A DNA stretch of 64,000 nt from Choristoneura fumiferana (taxonomy: Eukaryota; Arthropoda; Insecta; Lepidoptera; Tortricidae): the NCBI RefSeq assembly GCF_025370935.1, contig NC_133493.1:8101084-8165083 (forward strand), given 5' to 3'. The position numbers and the translations under genes are program-made. The notes beneath the pieces were generated by a model. The model had not been told where the DNA came from. It was given only the letters and a program-made list of their open reading frames with translations, and did not search any database. Below, one piece after another: positions 45,471 to 57,982 of the stretch (positions are counted from its first letter, which is position 1; each line of letters begins with the position of its first letter).

Positions 45471-45752
45471 GGATCGAATATCGACATAGCTCACCGCATA
45501 AGCAAAGTGAAGTGGCAGTCGGCCGACCATATCAGCCAAAGAACCGATAACCGCTGGGGTAAACAAGTTCTTGAGGGGAGACCGCGGATCGGCAAGCGTG
45601 GCGTGGGATGCCCTCAGACTAGGTGGAGTGGTGATCTTCGCAAAGTGGCTGGCAAGAACTGGATAAGAGTGGCCGATGATCGTGCTCGTGGTGTGCAGTA
45701 GGAGAGGCTTATGCCCAGCAGTGGACTAAGATAGGCTGATGATGATGATGAT
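45471..45752 (+). pseudogene. RTE-like LINE C-terminal coding end and tail
   Basis: The frame from 45507 reads QSADHISQRTDNRWG, then RPRIGKRGVGCPQTRWSG, then DLRKVAGKNWIRVADDRA, before a stop at about 45700. CCCAGCAGTGGACTAAGATA and a GATGATGATGATG tail follow. It is the end of an RTE-type reverse transcriptase, C-terminal to the catalytic core. Truncated 5-prime; directly follows a SINE copy. Confidence 0.8.
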
Positions 45753-46710
45753 ACAAAGTGTTCCTCCCACTTTACAGTAACACGCTTGAATAAATAAATC
45801 AACAACGCTCCTCCAGGTGACTTTGAATATTCTTACCTATAATATTAAGCAGACTCACGAGTTACTTTGAACTCTCGTTTTGTAAATTTGTTTGGAACTT
45901 TTCACATTTACATGAATAATTGCTGAGCAGGGCATCATTTTGTCCCGACGTCTATATCAAAGTCTGTGGCTCTTAAATTATTTAAATTAACTTCTCTATT
46001 GGGTATATTTTGACGTTTATTATGAAAGAGGAATGTGCTGTCAAAAAATACGTGTGAACCAAAGTGAAGTTGCTTTTGGGAATCCTTGAGATTTGTTTGA
46101 AATAAACTTTTCACTTCTCATGCTCGTAAAGTTCGTGTTTATGCTGGATCATAAAATGACTTTTTATGCTCTAGTGCATAAAGTAAAATCTTTATCTAAT
46201 ACCAAGGTCCATAACCGGACACGGCACGGTTTTAGAATAGGACTTGAGAAATGTGAAATGTTACGAAAATTAATTTACATAATAGTTTTTTTGGCGAAAG
46301 TATTCGTTTTTGACATTGCCATCAAAAAATCTTAAAAAGGGGACTTAATGAACAATATACTGATAAACACGAACAAGCATAAATAAACAATGATTTAAAC
46401 TTCACAAAAAATATATAAATGCATTAATTGCAAAAGGTGCTATTTTAAATATAATATAATTCATCTCGATCCTTAACTAAATGTCAGATGTCCAAAATGT
46501 AATATCAGGCATCAATAAATTTAACATCGACTGTACACATAATTTCACAGCCTTCTTGGCCGCACGATTCTTGATTTATAAATTAGAATTTTTAAGATTT
46601 GCATTCGAGGAACAACATTGGTAAAATTTTAACGGTTTTCAATGGTCAAGGAATGTACAGAAGTTGAATTGTATTGTACGACTGTTTGTATATAAAATGT
46701 TCCAAATAGC

Positions 46711-46795
46711 CGGAATGGCTTCGAGAAAAGTATGGTACGGCCGTGCCTTTGTTTTTGTTTTGCTCGACTTGGCGGGGGCACTGCCGTGCCTCCAG
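46711..46795 (+). repeat. dispersed GC-rich repeat (pair of 54391)
   Basis: GCTCGACTTGGCGGGGGCAC and GAAAAGTATGGTACGG recur inverted at 54391-54479 with most bases conserved. The two frames over it are shadows. Confidence 0.7.
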
Positions 46796-46977
46796 ATACA
46801 TAGAAGTAACAGCATTTTAGCCATTTTTACCCACCTACGGCACAATCTGGAAGAGCTTTGAGTTTAGCCGTCTTTATAATGTTTGTGTGTATTGTATTCA
46901 ACATTTATTTACCAATTAATTAAAGCCTCGAATAATTGAATAATACAAGAGAACCGAAATTTAAAAAAAATGGTTAC

Positions 46978-47230
46978 ATAAAGTCAAAGTCAAAGTCAAA
47001 ATATCTTTATTCAATTAAGGCTATAACAAGCACATAGGATTGGTAAATTCGAAAAAAATGCTACAATAGTGTTTTTGAGAAAACTGTCTTAATATATGAA
47101 TTTACAGTAAAGTAAAACAGATGACTAAAACTAAGCAACATGTACAAATACTGTATCGTATTTTATGAAAAAAAAAAATTGGAGAAAGAAGTTCGAGAGG
47201 AGCAATCCTAATCAACCACTCTCAAACCGT
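46978..47230 (-). mobile_element. LINE 3-prime end with (TCAAAG)n tail
   Basis: Three TCAAAG units followed by TCAAAATATCTTTATTCAAT. In reverse this is a non-LTR 3-prime UTR with a hexamer tail. The left limit (right on this strand) is uncertain. Confidence 0.55.
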
Positions 47231-47393
47231 TAATATCTCAAAGGTACAATAAAAATGGTGAAATTACCTCTGTATTTTCTAATTTTAAATAAAAGGATGT
47301 GTACGTACAGTCAGTGTCAAATATAACACGTAGGTGCCAAGACGCTCAAATACGAATTGTTTTAATATTAATCTAAAATGTTTCAGCAGACGG

Positions 47394-47542
47394 TTAACCC
47401 GTCGAACGCCCCGCGCGCCACAGTGGCGCGTATCTAAGTACTCATGATTAATCAATTTTCGTTACTAGTTTCGATCACCCTTTAACATAGGGTACTAGTC
47501 CAAAATTACAAAAAAAACATCGTTGGTCGCGCGACGGGTTAA
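47394..47542. repeat. inverted-repeat pair TTAACCCGTCG
   Basis: TTAACCCGTCG at 47394-47404 and CGACGGGTTAA at 47532-47542, with GCGCGCC / GGTCGCGCG next to them. 149 bp, probably a small MITE. Confidence 0.55.
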
Positions 47543-47645
47543 GTTCAATGAAGACCATTGTAAAGCTTTCATTATAATTTCTACTTCTGCGATCGTAAGA
47601 AAACATTTATTTACTGAGCATACGAGTAATTAATTTATCCTGAAA

Positions 47646-47825
47646 AATATTTACAAGAATTTTGAACATGAAACTACCGTGAGATTCACTCATATAAAAT
47701 ATAATGACCCGGATAACTCACGTCTTAAATCTAAAATCTTAAAATAAAAAAGATAACTCATGTCGAGCTAAACTCGATTTAAGACGTGAGTTATCCGGGT
47801 CATTATATTTAATATTTACAAGAAT
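47646..47825. repeat. 34-bp perfect hairpin inside a 15-bp direct repeat
   Basis: 47697-47730 and 47777-47810 are perfect reverse complements (centre motif GACCCGGATAACTCACG). AATATTTACAAGAAT is present at 47646-47660 and again at 47811-47825. A partial third arm (GATAACTCATG) lies in the loop at 47752-47762. Confidence 0.85.
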
Positions 47826-49105
47826 GTCCATTCAAGCTAACCTAACTACCTTCTGGCATGTCTGAATTCATTTTAAAACAACTAATTGTCTGTTCACCAA
47901 CCAGTTGATAAAATAAATATAAAAAATAGAAGTAAAAGAAGAATAGTCTTTTAAAACAAGCTTTAATTTATGATCCAAAAAAGATTATCTAAAGATTAAG
48001 CACACCAAACCCATCAATTGATTACAATACACAATTTATATGATATAAAAGCTTGTCGCGAGATTTACTTGGGTAGAACTATTAAAGGTACTTATTTTCG
48101 TAAATTAGTACGTTTAATATATAAAGTACTAGGCTCGGGCTAAAACTCAGTAACCAGCGTTTTCCCAGAGATAAGAACAAGCTACTCGTAGATTTATTTT
48201 ACATCCCCGAAAACTCCAACATACCTAATTCAAATGTCAAATGAACAACATTAGTTCAGCGACTTTTAAAAAAATAGTTTTTTTTAATTTTTATTACACT
48301 AAAGTTTATTCGAAGAAACAATGTAAAGCAAAATGGTTGATGTTTGTAGCGTGACAGGCAACGTCACTAGTGTTCTAGGATGGCGTACATTGATTGCAGT
48401 ATTTAATTTGTATGAAAAAAGGAAAACCTAAAGACTCCATTATTTTTAAAAGTCATTGAACTAATGTTGTTTAGTTTGACGAGTACGATCTATGTTTTAA
48501 TTGTTTGCTCGTATTACATGCCACAACCGGTATAATGATTATGATATACATATATACGACATAATATTTTACGGACTAATATTATGGGAGTTCATTGGTA
48601 GCGGATATTGCTTTTCAATAAGTGACCCACCTGCTTGTTTTCCCCTAGGTATTTTACAAAATAATCTAAACACCTTGGTCGCTCGTAACTGCTCCGTATT
48701 TTGACTTTGACTGTACTTTATTTATTATTGAATGACAAAAGCACTCAAAACAGCGCTCTAAATGAAAATTAACTTCTTCTATAACAATAAGCATAACGAC
48801 ACTGACATACACACACTGACTATAAATTCACAGACTAATATTCCACTATGCCACTATACCACTCTATACCACTATCGGTCCAATTTTGCGCCATGACGTT
48901 CTACATAATAAATTCGACTTTTCGTTTCTCGAAATACTTAGAGCATTAAACCAACCGGAGTAGCACACACATAAATTTTACAAAGCACGCTAACTTTAAG
49001 CACACTAAATAGCAATAGCAATTTAGTGTTCCTTTTTCTTTCAAAATGTTTTCGTTCTCAATGTATTTTATCCTGTATGTACTGAATTTGTTTAATAAAT
49101 CTATT
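47826..49105. other. unassigned stretch with two repeat traces
   Basis: 48938-48961 (AGAGCATTAAACCAACCGGAG) is a lone end of the element at 60042. 48604-48665 resembles a decayed family D SINE end. No gene seen. Confidence 0.45.
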
Positions 49106-49143
<38 letters not shown>

Positions 49144-49151
49144 GCACGCCA

Positions 49152-49219
<68 letters not shown>

Positions 49220-49235
49220 CACGCACGCACGCACG

Positions 49236-49281
<46 letters not shown>

Positions 49282-49287
49282 GCACAC
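49106..49287. repeat. compound microsatellite (CT)n(CA)n(CGCA)n(CA)n
   Basis: CT units to 49129, CA to about 49143, then CGCA units with a few slips to about 49237, then CA to 49280. The long frames across it on both strands are translation of the repeat. Confidence 0.97.
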
Positions 49288-49953
49288 AAATTTTATATGA
49301 AAACAGTTTTTTAGTTTTTCTTTGTCAAAGTTCTTATGACATTGACATAAAATTGTTTTTTACTGGCCTGTGTAAAAACTTTTTTCACTAGATATGAAAT
49401 AACGATAGTAATAAAATAAATATTGCACTCACTCCTAACGTCATCTTGTCGTCAAAGAAAACAACTGCATGGAAAGATGTCGCCACAAACATATTAGAAT
49501 TAAAATACGTAAAACGCATTTTCCCAAAAAAATAAGACCCTGGTTAACCGATTGTACGTTAAATTCAGAACAAAATTTTATAAAAATCAGCATAAATGAT
49601 ATGAATATCGCTGGGTGACCGCTGATCTTTTACTTTTAACAAAAAAGTGGGCCTACCACTGACTAGTGAGGCCTCCGGTAGATTCAAAACTCCAAGCCCA
49701 TAGGATGCTTCCAAAATTCGGGGAATAGGTAGAAATTGAAATGTCCGTGGAAGTATCGGCGTATGAATTGTGTGATTGATGGCGTACATTTATCAATTAT
49801 TTATGGCTGTTAGGTTGCTCTTATAAAGTTTCGATGTTTGATGAGTGAGGGAATGAGAACCGTCGTAACTGAGATCGAGTTGTGCATTTGCTTTTTAGGG
49901 CGTGCTGATTTTTTGTGGATGTGTATAGCTTGGTTAGTGTGAGTGATGATTAT

Positions 49954-50082
49954 GCGCCATTAGATTTTTCGGAGCGGCCAAGGTGGTCAAAATATCGGCA
50001 CATTCACTCTATTATTAAGGTATTTGAGTTCATGTATCGATATTTTTGGCCACCTTGGTCACTCCGAAATATTTGATGGCGA
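49954..50082. mobile_element. MITE with GCGCCAT / ATGGCG termini
   Basis: The left arm (GGAGCGGCCAAGGTGGTCAA) is inverted at the right (TGGCCACCTTGGTCACTCC) and both ends carry GCCAT. About 43-bp arms, 129 bp total. Confidence 0.75.
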
Positions 50083-50214
50083 CTCTACAAGAATATTGGT
50101 GAGGATTTCCTTGAAAAACTTTGGTTAATAGCAGCCTGAAATACAGGATGGGATTTGAGAGGTTAGTACAGTATAAATGAACTAAATGAACAGTATAGTA
50201 GACGAGAACTATAA

Positions 50215-50440
50215 ATAATTACTTTGCTCACCCGCAACCTTACGATAGCTAAGGGCTTAGGGTTCAGGGCTTTGAGAGTGAACTCTGTTGAGTTCAAAAC
50301 GTTCAAAGGTTCGGTCAGTGTAGCATGGTGGTGATGTGTTCTTACAGTGTGGAGGTGGATACATTTCATAGACGTAGCGTAAGGTCGCGGATTTGGATGA
50401 AATTTGGTATGAAGAGAGCTGGACAACTGCGATAACATCT
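50215..50440 (-). repeat. dispersed repeat with TTTGCTCACCCGC
   Basis: TTTGCTCACCCGCAACCTTA followed by GATAGCT recurs at 43295-43320 (CCGCGACCTTATGATAGCT). No coding capacity. Confidence 0.45.
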
Positions 50441-50454
50441 ATCTGTAGGATTAC

Positions 50455-51115
50455 TAATGTATGGGCAAAAAAAAATCCAAAGTATCACATCCCAAAATAT
50501 TTTACTCAAATTATCATTTGGCAAAAATAATTTCCTAAAACAACTTATCGCAATTTTACGGTTAATCATTTTTTTTTTGGAAATTATTGTTTCTGAAATA
50601 ATAACTTAGTCATGTTTCATATTGCCAAGTATTATTTAGTCAAATGTATCATTTGGCATAAAGCGCTCTTCCCAAAATATTGCATGACATAATAACCTAC
50701 TTTTCTAGCAGCAGTTCGTTTCAGTGGGGTACGCAGTTCTACCCTAACCTAATCTACTTTTCCGATAGCTAGCAGTTCGTTTCTGTGGGGAACGCAATTC
50801 TAACCTAACTTAGCCTACTTTTATTATGGTAGCTGTTGGTTTTTGTGGTTTGTTCGTGTGCAAAGTGTAATTTTCAACAAAAGTTTTTTGGAAAATAATA
50901 TTGGCCAACAGAAAACGTTTGCGTAGTATACGTTTGTCGTAATAAAACTTGATAATGTAAAATTATGCCAAATGATAATTGAACCAAATGAATATAATAC
51001 GAAATGTAAATATGCTAAAGATTCGTTTGGGAAATGAAACTACTGCGATAAGTTTTTTGGGAAGTGAAATTTGGTGAAAAATATTTAGCCAAAACGGCAG
51101 TACACCATCTGTAGT
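50455..51115. repeat. minisatellite-like foldback remnant
   Basis: Degenerate short units (CAAATGATA, AAAATATT, CTTATCGCA and their complements) occur in both orientations around a centre with AACCTAA-type runs (50738-50810) and two diverged copies of AGCAGTTCGTTTC (50709, 50770). The layout matches the better preserved palindrome at 14327. Confidence 0.5.
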
Positions 51116-51678
51116 AACACCTACAAGTACTATATTATTGATATTCCTACGAGATCGGAATAATATCTCGAAATCTCATCCACTGGACGTTAGACTCACG
51201 CAATTTGGCTCTTTTGTTTACAATGCAACGTCAATAATAACCACAATGTAATTTTTAGAAATACAATCGAGAATTTTGTAAAATCCCGGAATTGTAATGG
51301 GACTTACAGTACTTTAAAGTATTTTATTTGTTTCTTTCTTTCTTTCTTTAATTGATTGATTAATTGGTTTCAACTACCTGGATCTAATGTTTTTTTTTTA
51401 ATTTATTTAACTTAAAACAACTAAACATGCATTACATTTAGTGTTACTCGCTAAGCTGTAACGTTTATTGGCGAGAAGCGCTCAATTTATTTTAACTTAA
51501 GTACGTAACTACCTAACCACCTCATTCTACATACAAACTTGCAAACAGAAGTAACAAAAGAAAAAAAATGTATATGCATATAAAAAAAAACTTCACACAC
51601 ATAGGTACATAATTATTTTGGATCCCCGTGGACAAGGTTACCGAGAAGGTTACGCGTGCAAAGCGGTTTGTAAACACT

Positions 51679-51838
51679 AACCCCCTTATTCATAAAACAT
51701 AACAAGCCTATGTTAACTAACAAATGCTTTGTCCCTTTCTAACAAATACAAATGTCGAAGTGACAGATAAGGACAAACGAATTTTAGCGGCATTTTAACT
51801 AAAATAGGTTTGATTGTCGTTTATGAATAAGGGGGTAA
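51679..51838. mobile_element. MITE with CCCCCTTATTCATAAA termini
   Basis: CCCCCTTATTCATAAA at 51681-51696 is inverted perfectly at 51820-51835. About 155 bp, no coding region. Confidence 0.85.
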
Positions 51839-53571
51839 TACTATAATGGCAGCACGAGTGCGTCTTAATTTTGAACTAAAACTTAACAAGAAATCGGAAA
51901 AGCTCTTGAAAACGGAAAGTCCTGTGACGTATAATTTCCAAAAGCAATTACATTTAGCTTTCAATGAGCAGAAGAGAAACAATCAAAGTCGAATTAAACT
52001 CCAATTCCTGCGAGCGGGAAATTAACGAATGACTAAATATAATGACTAAGAATTTAAGTCACGTTGTTTGAAACACTTCTGACGAACGAACGGACCAACA
52101 AAGAAATTGTCAGCAATTCCTACCTTCAAAGCCCCGGCAATTATTTTGAATGAAAAAGTTGCGAAGAAACTTTGTTACGCGTTATTGATAATGGGCACGG
52201 TGGGGCTTTATCGATTTATTTCTTCGTTGATAATTTTAATTGCGTTCTGTGTTAATGCGTTTGGATTTTTTTGACATTTATGCGTTATGGTTTGTTGTAT
52301 TTAGCATGTTTGTTTTTGATATTTTTGTGTATGATTTCATTATCTACTATTTATTATTTTACAGCCTTTGCTTATTTTTTACAATTTTTAATTATTACTT
52401 ATCAATTAGTCTGTTACATTATGAAATTGGTTATTTTTTTTTAAATTAATCTAGAGTTTTCAGGAAATAGTTGAGCTAGTTTAAATTAATTTCAATGTAT
52501 CCAAATTTTTAATTCAACATAATGTATTGAAGTCACGGCATTATTTTATACGAACCACATTAAAAAAAATCCTGAAATAACTTTAAAAGGGATGTGAAAT
52601 CAAACTAATTCAACTACTGAAATATTTTGAAACATTTTGAATACCTTTTACTATGGTAAAACAAATACTCAGCCCTACACCATTTCCTGTCACCAAAATG
52701 GGACATCGAAAAATTCAAAAATAAAATTCGTATTCGATCACGAGCCCCTCGCCGATATCTCGCTTATTATCCCGGGGGCTATCAGGGCATTGAGAGGGCC
52801 TCGAGGGCCGGCCCTTTCACAAGCCTGAGCAGATACGTGCGTATTGTTGGTTAAGTGCGTATAAGATAGTTTATTGGCCTATTGCTTATTGAAATATTTG
52901 TGTTAAAACTTTGAACGGTGGCAGAAGCTATGGCTATTGAGTGTGAGTTGCATCGAATTACTACGACAATAACCAATCCGAATTTTCGACTATCAGGTTT
53001 GACATTGGGTATCGTATAGTTATAGTTACTTTGACTTCTCTTTACTCACTTATTTCGAGCTTTACTTTGCGTAGGATCAATTCAACTTTTGTCTTGAAAT
53101 TTTATAATGTCGCCTGCAAAGCATTTATGTATCGGTTATCGTCATGAATGAAAGCCGTGTTTTCATGTTCTTTTATACCTCCTGAATTTGTATTTTACTG
53201 ATGAATCAATATTTTACTTACTTCCTCACCTGGTACCCGATCGAACTGAAATTTTTATTTTATCGTGTAAGTCCGTTGACAACACAATAATCTGGTAGTA
53301 AAATTCTGGTGGTCCGGCCAGGATCATCTACGCAGGCGGCAGGACGGAACTTTGCAACGGTTATTAGCTTGGACGTAAACTTGGTAAATACATAAGTATG
53401 TAGGTATTTATGAGTATAAATTTGAATAATAATAGCAATATACAGTCAGCAAAAAACTTCGCATTAATAGCTTAATTTTAAGATATCTTTTTGTGCTACC
53501 TCGTTCATATTTGCTTTAAGTAGTTTTTCCAATAAGCAATAAGGCTTGTTTGCATTATTATTTTCATTCTG
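51839..53571. other. unassigned stretch
   Basis: Frames at 52240 and 52637 have no recognisable domain. A GC-rich patch at 52785-52830 (GGGCCTCGAGGGCCGGCCC) stands out, possibly a conserved non-coding or exon fragment; I cannot assign it. Confidence 0.35.
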
Positions 53572-53647
53572 TGTACCTGTCTTCTGTATCGCTTACTATT
53601 TCTGGTGTACAACAAACAGTCATTGTATTGTATTGTTTTGTATTGTA
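53572..53647 (+). mobile_element. retroelement 3-prime end with (ATTGT)n tail
   Basis: CTGTATCGCTTACTATTTC, GGTGTACAACAAACAGTCAT and TTGTA units. A near copy lies at 58571-58633. Confidence 0.7.
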
Positions 53648-54390
53648 AGCTTATAGTTTTATAGCTTTTACTTATAGTTGTCCCATTTGCAGAACTGCTA
53701 TATCGTTCGGTTTTACCCAAAATTTCTTAGCATATATATATTCACAAGCAACCCTAAAAAATAGTTTCTATTACACGTTTGAAGTGGAAGACAAGAGGGA
53801 CATGCTTCTACAACTTTACTTTTGCGGTCGAGATCAGCGCTGCTGACGTACAGTTCATGACGATTTGTGTTAGTAAATGCTAGTTCGAGTTTTGTCCACC
53901 GGTATGAAAAAGTTGGTTGCTATAAATCCATACAGCTTGTTATTATTCTGAACGCACAGGGACAGTTTGTGCACAGATTGTTCAGGCTAGTGGATCAGAA
54001 ATAAGGATGTTTAGTTCAGAAAAGTTGTGCTAAGTTATGTCAGGACTATGCATAGATTTGGAGGTGTGTGGGATTTGCACAATAATAATTTTACTAATTT
54101 TCACTTGCGTATAAACTAAACGCAGAACAACAATACATAATTTTGGAGAACGTAATAAGCAGCTGACTATAGCCTATAATTGCATAATATTATACAAACA
54201 TGTTCGTGTTATTACAGACATCCTGCTATCTACATACAAAATTTCATTAAAATCACACGCACGCACATAGGTACTTAAAAACTTTTGCTTTTATAACATT
54301 AGTAGGAAACTTAATTTAAAAGTTATTTACTTTTAAAAAGAAAAAAATCGTTCTAGGTCTCATTCAAAATGGTCACAGACCGTACAAAAA
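53648..54390. other. unassigned stretch
   Basis: No gene or named repeat apart from a CATTAGTAGGA-type end of the common dispersed block at about 54297. Confidence 0.4.
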
Positions 54391-54479
54391 TCTGGGGGCA
54401 CGGCAGTGCCCCCGCCAAGTCGAGCAATAAAGCGGCACGACCGTACCATGCTTTTCTCGAAGCAGTCGAGGCCATTTTC
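54391..54479 (-). repeat. dispersed GC-rich repeat (pair of 46711)
   Basis: TGGGGGCACGGCAGTGCCCC and CGCCAAGTCGAGC on this strand; inverse of 46711-46795. Contains its own short palindrome GGGGGCACGGCAGTGCCCCC. Confidence 0.7.
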
Positions 54480-55121
54480 AACCCCCTATAACTTCGTTGC
54501 GGATAAAACTAGAAACCTGAATTTTCAGTTACCTAGCAGGCATTGTATAAACACGGTATATTTCAAATTTTATTCAATTTGAACCAGTAGTTTAAGAATT
54601 ATAAACTAAGTCAAAGTTGTTTTATTTCTGACACTCATGTTATTTAACAAAAAATAATCCTTATGTGAAGCCTTTCGATCGGTATGATAAAGCTATTGGG
54701 TAATTATTTTTCTCGTGAGCTTGGTTCGATTCCCGGTTCAACCATGTAATTATTTTAATCTATGAATGCAGTTTAAATTGTTTTTAAAATTAAAATAATG
54801 TCTTCTTTCAGCAAAAGGTTCCATCTACAATATTCAAGGTATCCCTCCATGTAAAATAGCCGTGGACGCCCTGTATAAGATGTTGTTAGGTTAATTAGTT
54901 ACGTAATAACTTAAGACAGAAGGGCCCTTAAGTAGGGACTGAATAAATTAACCGACTTGGTATTAAATGGATCTCACAACTTTTAACTGTAGCAGAACTG
55001 AGTTGCGAGACTTGTTTTTTTTTAAAGTTATTGTTTAAGTGTAAGTATACTACTAAGAATTATTAGTTAAGGTATTAGAGTAGTATAAGTATACTGTTTG
55101 CTACCTACTTATTACCGTCAG
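54480..55121. other. unassigned stretch
   Basis: A tRNA-like relic (TTGGTTCGATTCCCGGTTC, about 54720-54738) without a matching upstream half. Nothing else. Confidence 0.4.
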
Positions 55122-55314
55122 AGTCAAAATACCAAAACGGGACTTATCACGCTACACGAGTAATATTTACACGTCTAGTCTACTCGTGACCACAGCAACT
55201 GTAACGTTGCCGAAACGTCGAGGTAAATATTACTCGTGTAAAAATAGCGTGATAAGTCCCGTTTATGGTATTTTGACTGTGAGTGAGAATCACGAAAGTT
55301 TGAAACGTTATATT
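55122..55314. mobile_element. TIR element with AGTCAAAATACCA termini, copy 1
   Basis: GTCAAAATACCAAAACGGGA and ACTTATCACGCTA at the left are inverted at the right, followed by TGAGTGAGAATCACGAA. Inner arms add CACGAGTAATATTTAC. The centre has GTTGCCGAAACGTCGAGG. Confidence 0.8.
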
Positions 55315-55729
55315 ACCGTCAGGTTCCATAATGCATTCATGTAGTCTCAAATCCCAGTCTAAATCCCGGAAATCAGCGGTAACCCAGAAAAACTACATTT
55401 TTACGCCAATATTATACAAAACGAAGACTGTCCAATACGGATTCAATTCGGCGCCATGCCTCTCCACTTCGCAATCGGCAAACCGCGACATATCGGGAAA
55501 CTAGAATATATTCCGGGGAAAATATTGAAAAATGTTTGCCAGCGCCCGTTTGATTTGATTTGCACCACCTTCCTCCCTTGTTACCATCCTCTTCAGAAGG
55601 TCTGCGCAAAACGTCCGTTTACTAGCTGAGTATTTGTGAACGTCTCATACTTTACTGTGGCATAATTCACGGCATCGCAGGAGCTACCAATCAATCATAC
55701 AATGAGTTATTCAAAAAGCCGGCCAAGTG

Positions 55730-55930
55730 CGAGTCGGACTCGCGCACCGAGGGTTCCGAACAAACGTTTTTTTCACAGCTCCAAGGAACAGTAGACCTGA
55801 GTATTTGATATAAATTTCAGATTGATACCTTCACGCGTTCCTGAAAAAGGGTCTTGACAGACGGATGGATGGACAACATAGTGATCCTATAAGGGTTCCG
55901 TTTTTTCCTTTGAGGTACAGAACCCTGAAA
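55730..55930 (+). mobile_element. dispersed element GGCCAAGTGCGAGTCGGACT
   Basis: Starts GCCGGCCAAGTGCGAGTCGG and ends AAGGGTTCCGTTTTTTCC..GTACAGAACCCTGAAA. This is the other half of the family at 41748 and 58860, whose end GCTCTTGGCCGGTTTTT is its complement. Confidence 0.65.
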
Positions 55931-56436
55931 GCAAACAATATTTTAGCAAATGGTTCAGCACGTCCAAATAAAGCTTACTCTTTCGCAAAAATGTGGGCTA
56001 AAAGTTTTCATGCAAGATGACATCATGTCATTGACATAAACCAAATGTACTGAAGCATTTTTATAAAGCGTATGTATATTTATTTGCATGTAAGGAGCTT
56101 AACAAGATTATGATTAATTCTGTGTCATATGCATCGGGTTAGGTTAGGTCTATGTTGTAAAACATCAAATGTTATTACCAATGTAACATTTATATCACAT
56201 GTATTTTTAATTAATTACACACCCTTTTTTCCCACGAAACTATACGAGTATACCCTATTGTATATACTCGTATTATTTGATGTGCAAGGTGGAAGACGGG
56301 CTCTACATGTTATTAAAAATAAAAAACTTTAAATTAACATATGTAACTAACATAATTGTATCTATGTGTTCCACAGACATATAGTCTGAGATACACAGTT
56401 TTAGGCGAGAAGTAAGGTAAATAAGTGTATACATTT
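55931..56436. other. unassigned stretch
   Basis: The 67-codon frame at 56129 has no domain. GGGTTAGGTTAGG at 56137 is a short TTAGG-like run only. Confidence 0.4.
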
Positions 56437-56632
56437 TTCATCATCATCATGCCAGCCTATACATGTTCCACTTCTGGACAGGCCTCTCAGAATGAAAGGA
56501 TAATATTGAATTTAGCTTCCTTTCACATTAAAGTTCACCACCATAAAAATGTGCCATGTCATGAAATAAAATTTCGTTTTTGATGGCGTCGAGCCCAATA
56601 ATGCCATTGCTTCGGATCGGATAGAAAAGTTT
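56437..56632 (-). mobile_element. degraded SINE family A
   Basis: CATCATCATCATGCCAGCCT, TTCTGGACAGGCCTCTCAG and a decayed head (GAGCCCAATAATGCCATTGC). Order as at 30-345. Confidence 0.55.
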
Positions 56633-56910
56633 TTTTTTCCCTATATCTGACCTAAGTCATCTCATGGGCTTAAAGTTAAAACGTTGTGTCGGTTTTTAAA
56701 GTTTTTGTTGTAAAGTCACTTTATTTTAATTATCTAATGAAATAGCAATTATCTAATGAAAAAGCAAAAATCTAACGAAATTTTGATAAACGACGCGTGT
56801 CTCTGCTCTCTGGACAAAGACTGAAATTCTGAGTAGAGTATCTTCTCAAGTGTAATCAAATTTTGTAAATTATTTGATTAGATAAATATAAAAGAACTTC
56901 AATCTTAACA

Positions 56911-57199
56911 GTGCTCCCACATTGGTGTTATAAGTGTTATATAACATTAGGTATAAAACATTTGTTTTATAATATAACAAGTTGTAGCAAATGTTGTACA
57001 TTGTTATCATGTTTAATAACTTTTAAATGTTATTTAACATATTAAACCCTATAATTTGTTATATGGGGTTAAATAACTTTTTTTACCAATTTAGCGTTTA
57101 AAACATCTAACAAGTTGTAACAAAAGTTATTAAATGTTAAACGATGTTATCGCTTTTTGTAACGTTATATAAAATTTATAGCAGCCAGTGTGGGAGCAC
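56911..57199. mobile_element. MITE with GTGCTCCCACA termini
   Basis: GTGCTCCCACATTGG at 56911-56925 is inverted at 57185-57199 with one mismatch. The interior is AT-rich, with repeated GTTATAACA-like and TTGTAACA words in both orientations. Confidence 0.75.
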
Positions 57200-57982
57200 C
57201 ATTATTAATGAAATCATCTGTAAATTGAACAGGTAAGTATTTATTTATAGCTGGTCAAGGAGCATAACTTTGGTGGCAATAACCACATTTTCTGACGTAG
57301 AGGCTCACTTTTTAAAGCCGACTGAAACAACCTCCTTGAACAAGGATCGAAAGAATTATAAACTCTTTTTTTTAAGTTTATCCTGTCATCTGTTGTCATA
57401 ATTTTATATTTACATCATATTTTATATTAGGAATAACAAACATTATTTTTCACATTAAATTTATAATAACTTAATTATTATCTATCTATGGCAATCGTCC
57501 ATATTAGCGTCCCCGGTAACAAAGTTTCGCTCCGTATCTACGAGTAGATACTTAGCTATTTGAGACACTGTGTAAATATATAATACTTCTATAACTGAAA
57601 GAACCCTGCAAATCCCTTGAGATCGAAGTTATCTGGGTTTCACTGTAATTCTACGCAAATAAAGTCGCTCAATGCACCAGCTATTTAATAAGATTTCAGT
57701 AAGAGCTAAAATATATTTTAAACGAATACGAAACTCTAGGATATAGTGTGTCAAAGGAAGCAGAAGTTCACAAGGTACTAAGACAAAGAGATGGCAAGGC
57801 GAAAGGCAAAAATGGCTTTAAAGAAACGGTTTATGTTGCAGCTTTTGAAATAATTTAATTAAAGCTTGACATTCCGCAAAGTGCAATAAAAATACAGATG
57901 TAGTGAAATATGTTTTACCATAGTATTTAATCGGAAATCTATCTTGTTTTCTCAACTCTCTCTCTCTCTTCTCTCTTCTTCT
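57200..57982. other. unassigned stretch
   Basis: No supported gene. A short (TC)n run at 57958-57978. Confidence 0.4.

Noticed and set aside
49046..49300. Long frames on both strands with CVCVCV / RACV or THTHAR patterns
   Set aside because: Direct translation of the CA/CGCA microsatellite.
52741..52830. Coding exon in a GC-rich patch
   Set aside because: No motif, unclear splice sites, and the frame across it (52637-52828) starts in low-complexity AT-rich sequence.
55122..55314. Hammerhead ribozyme suggested by CGAAACGTC
   Set aside because: No CTGATGA-type core at a usable distance; only the GAAAC part is present.
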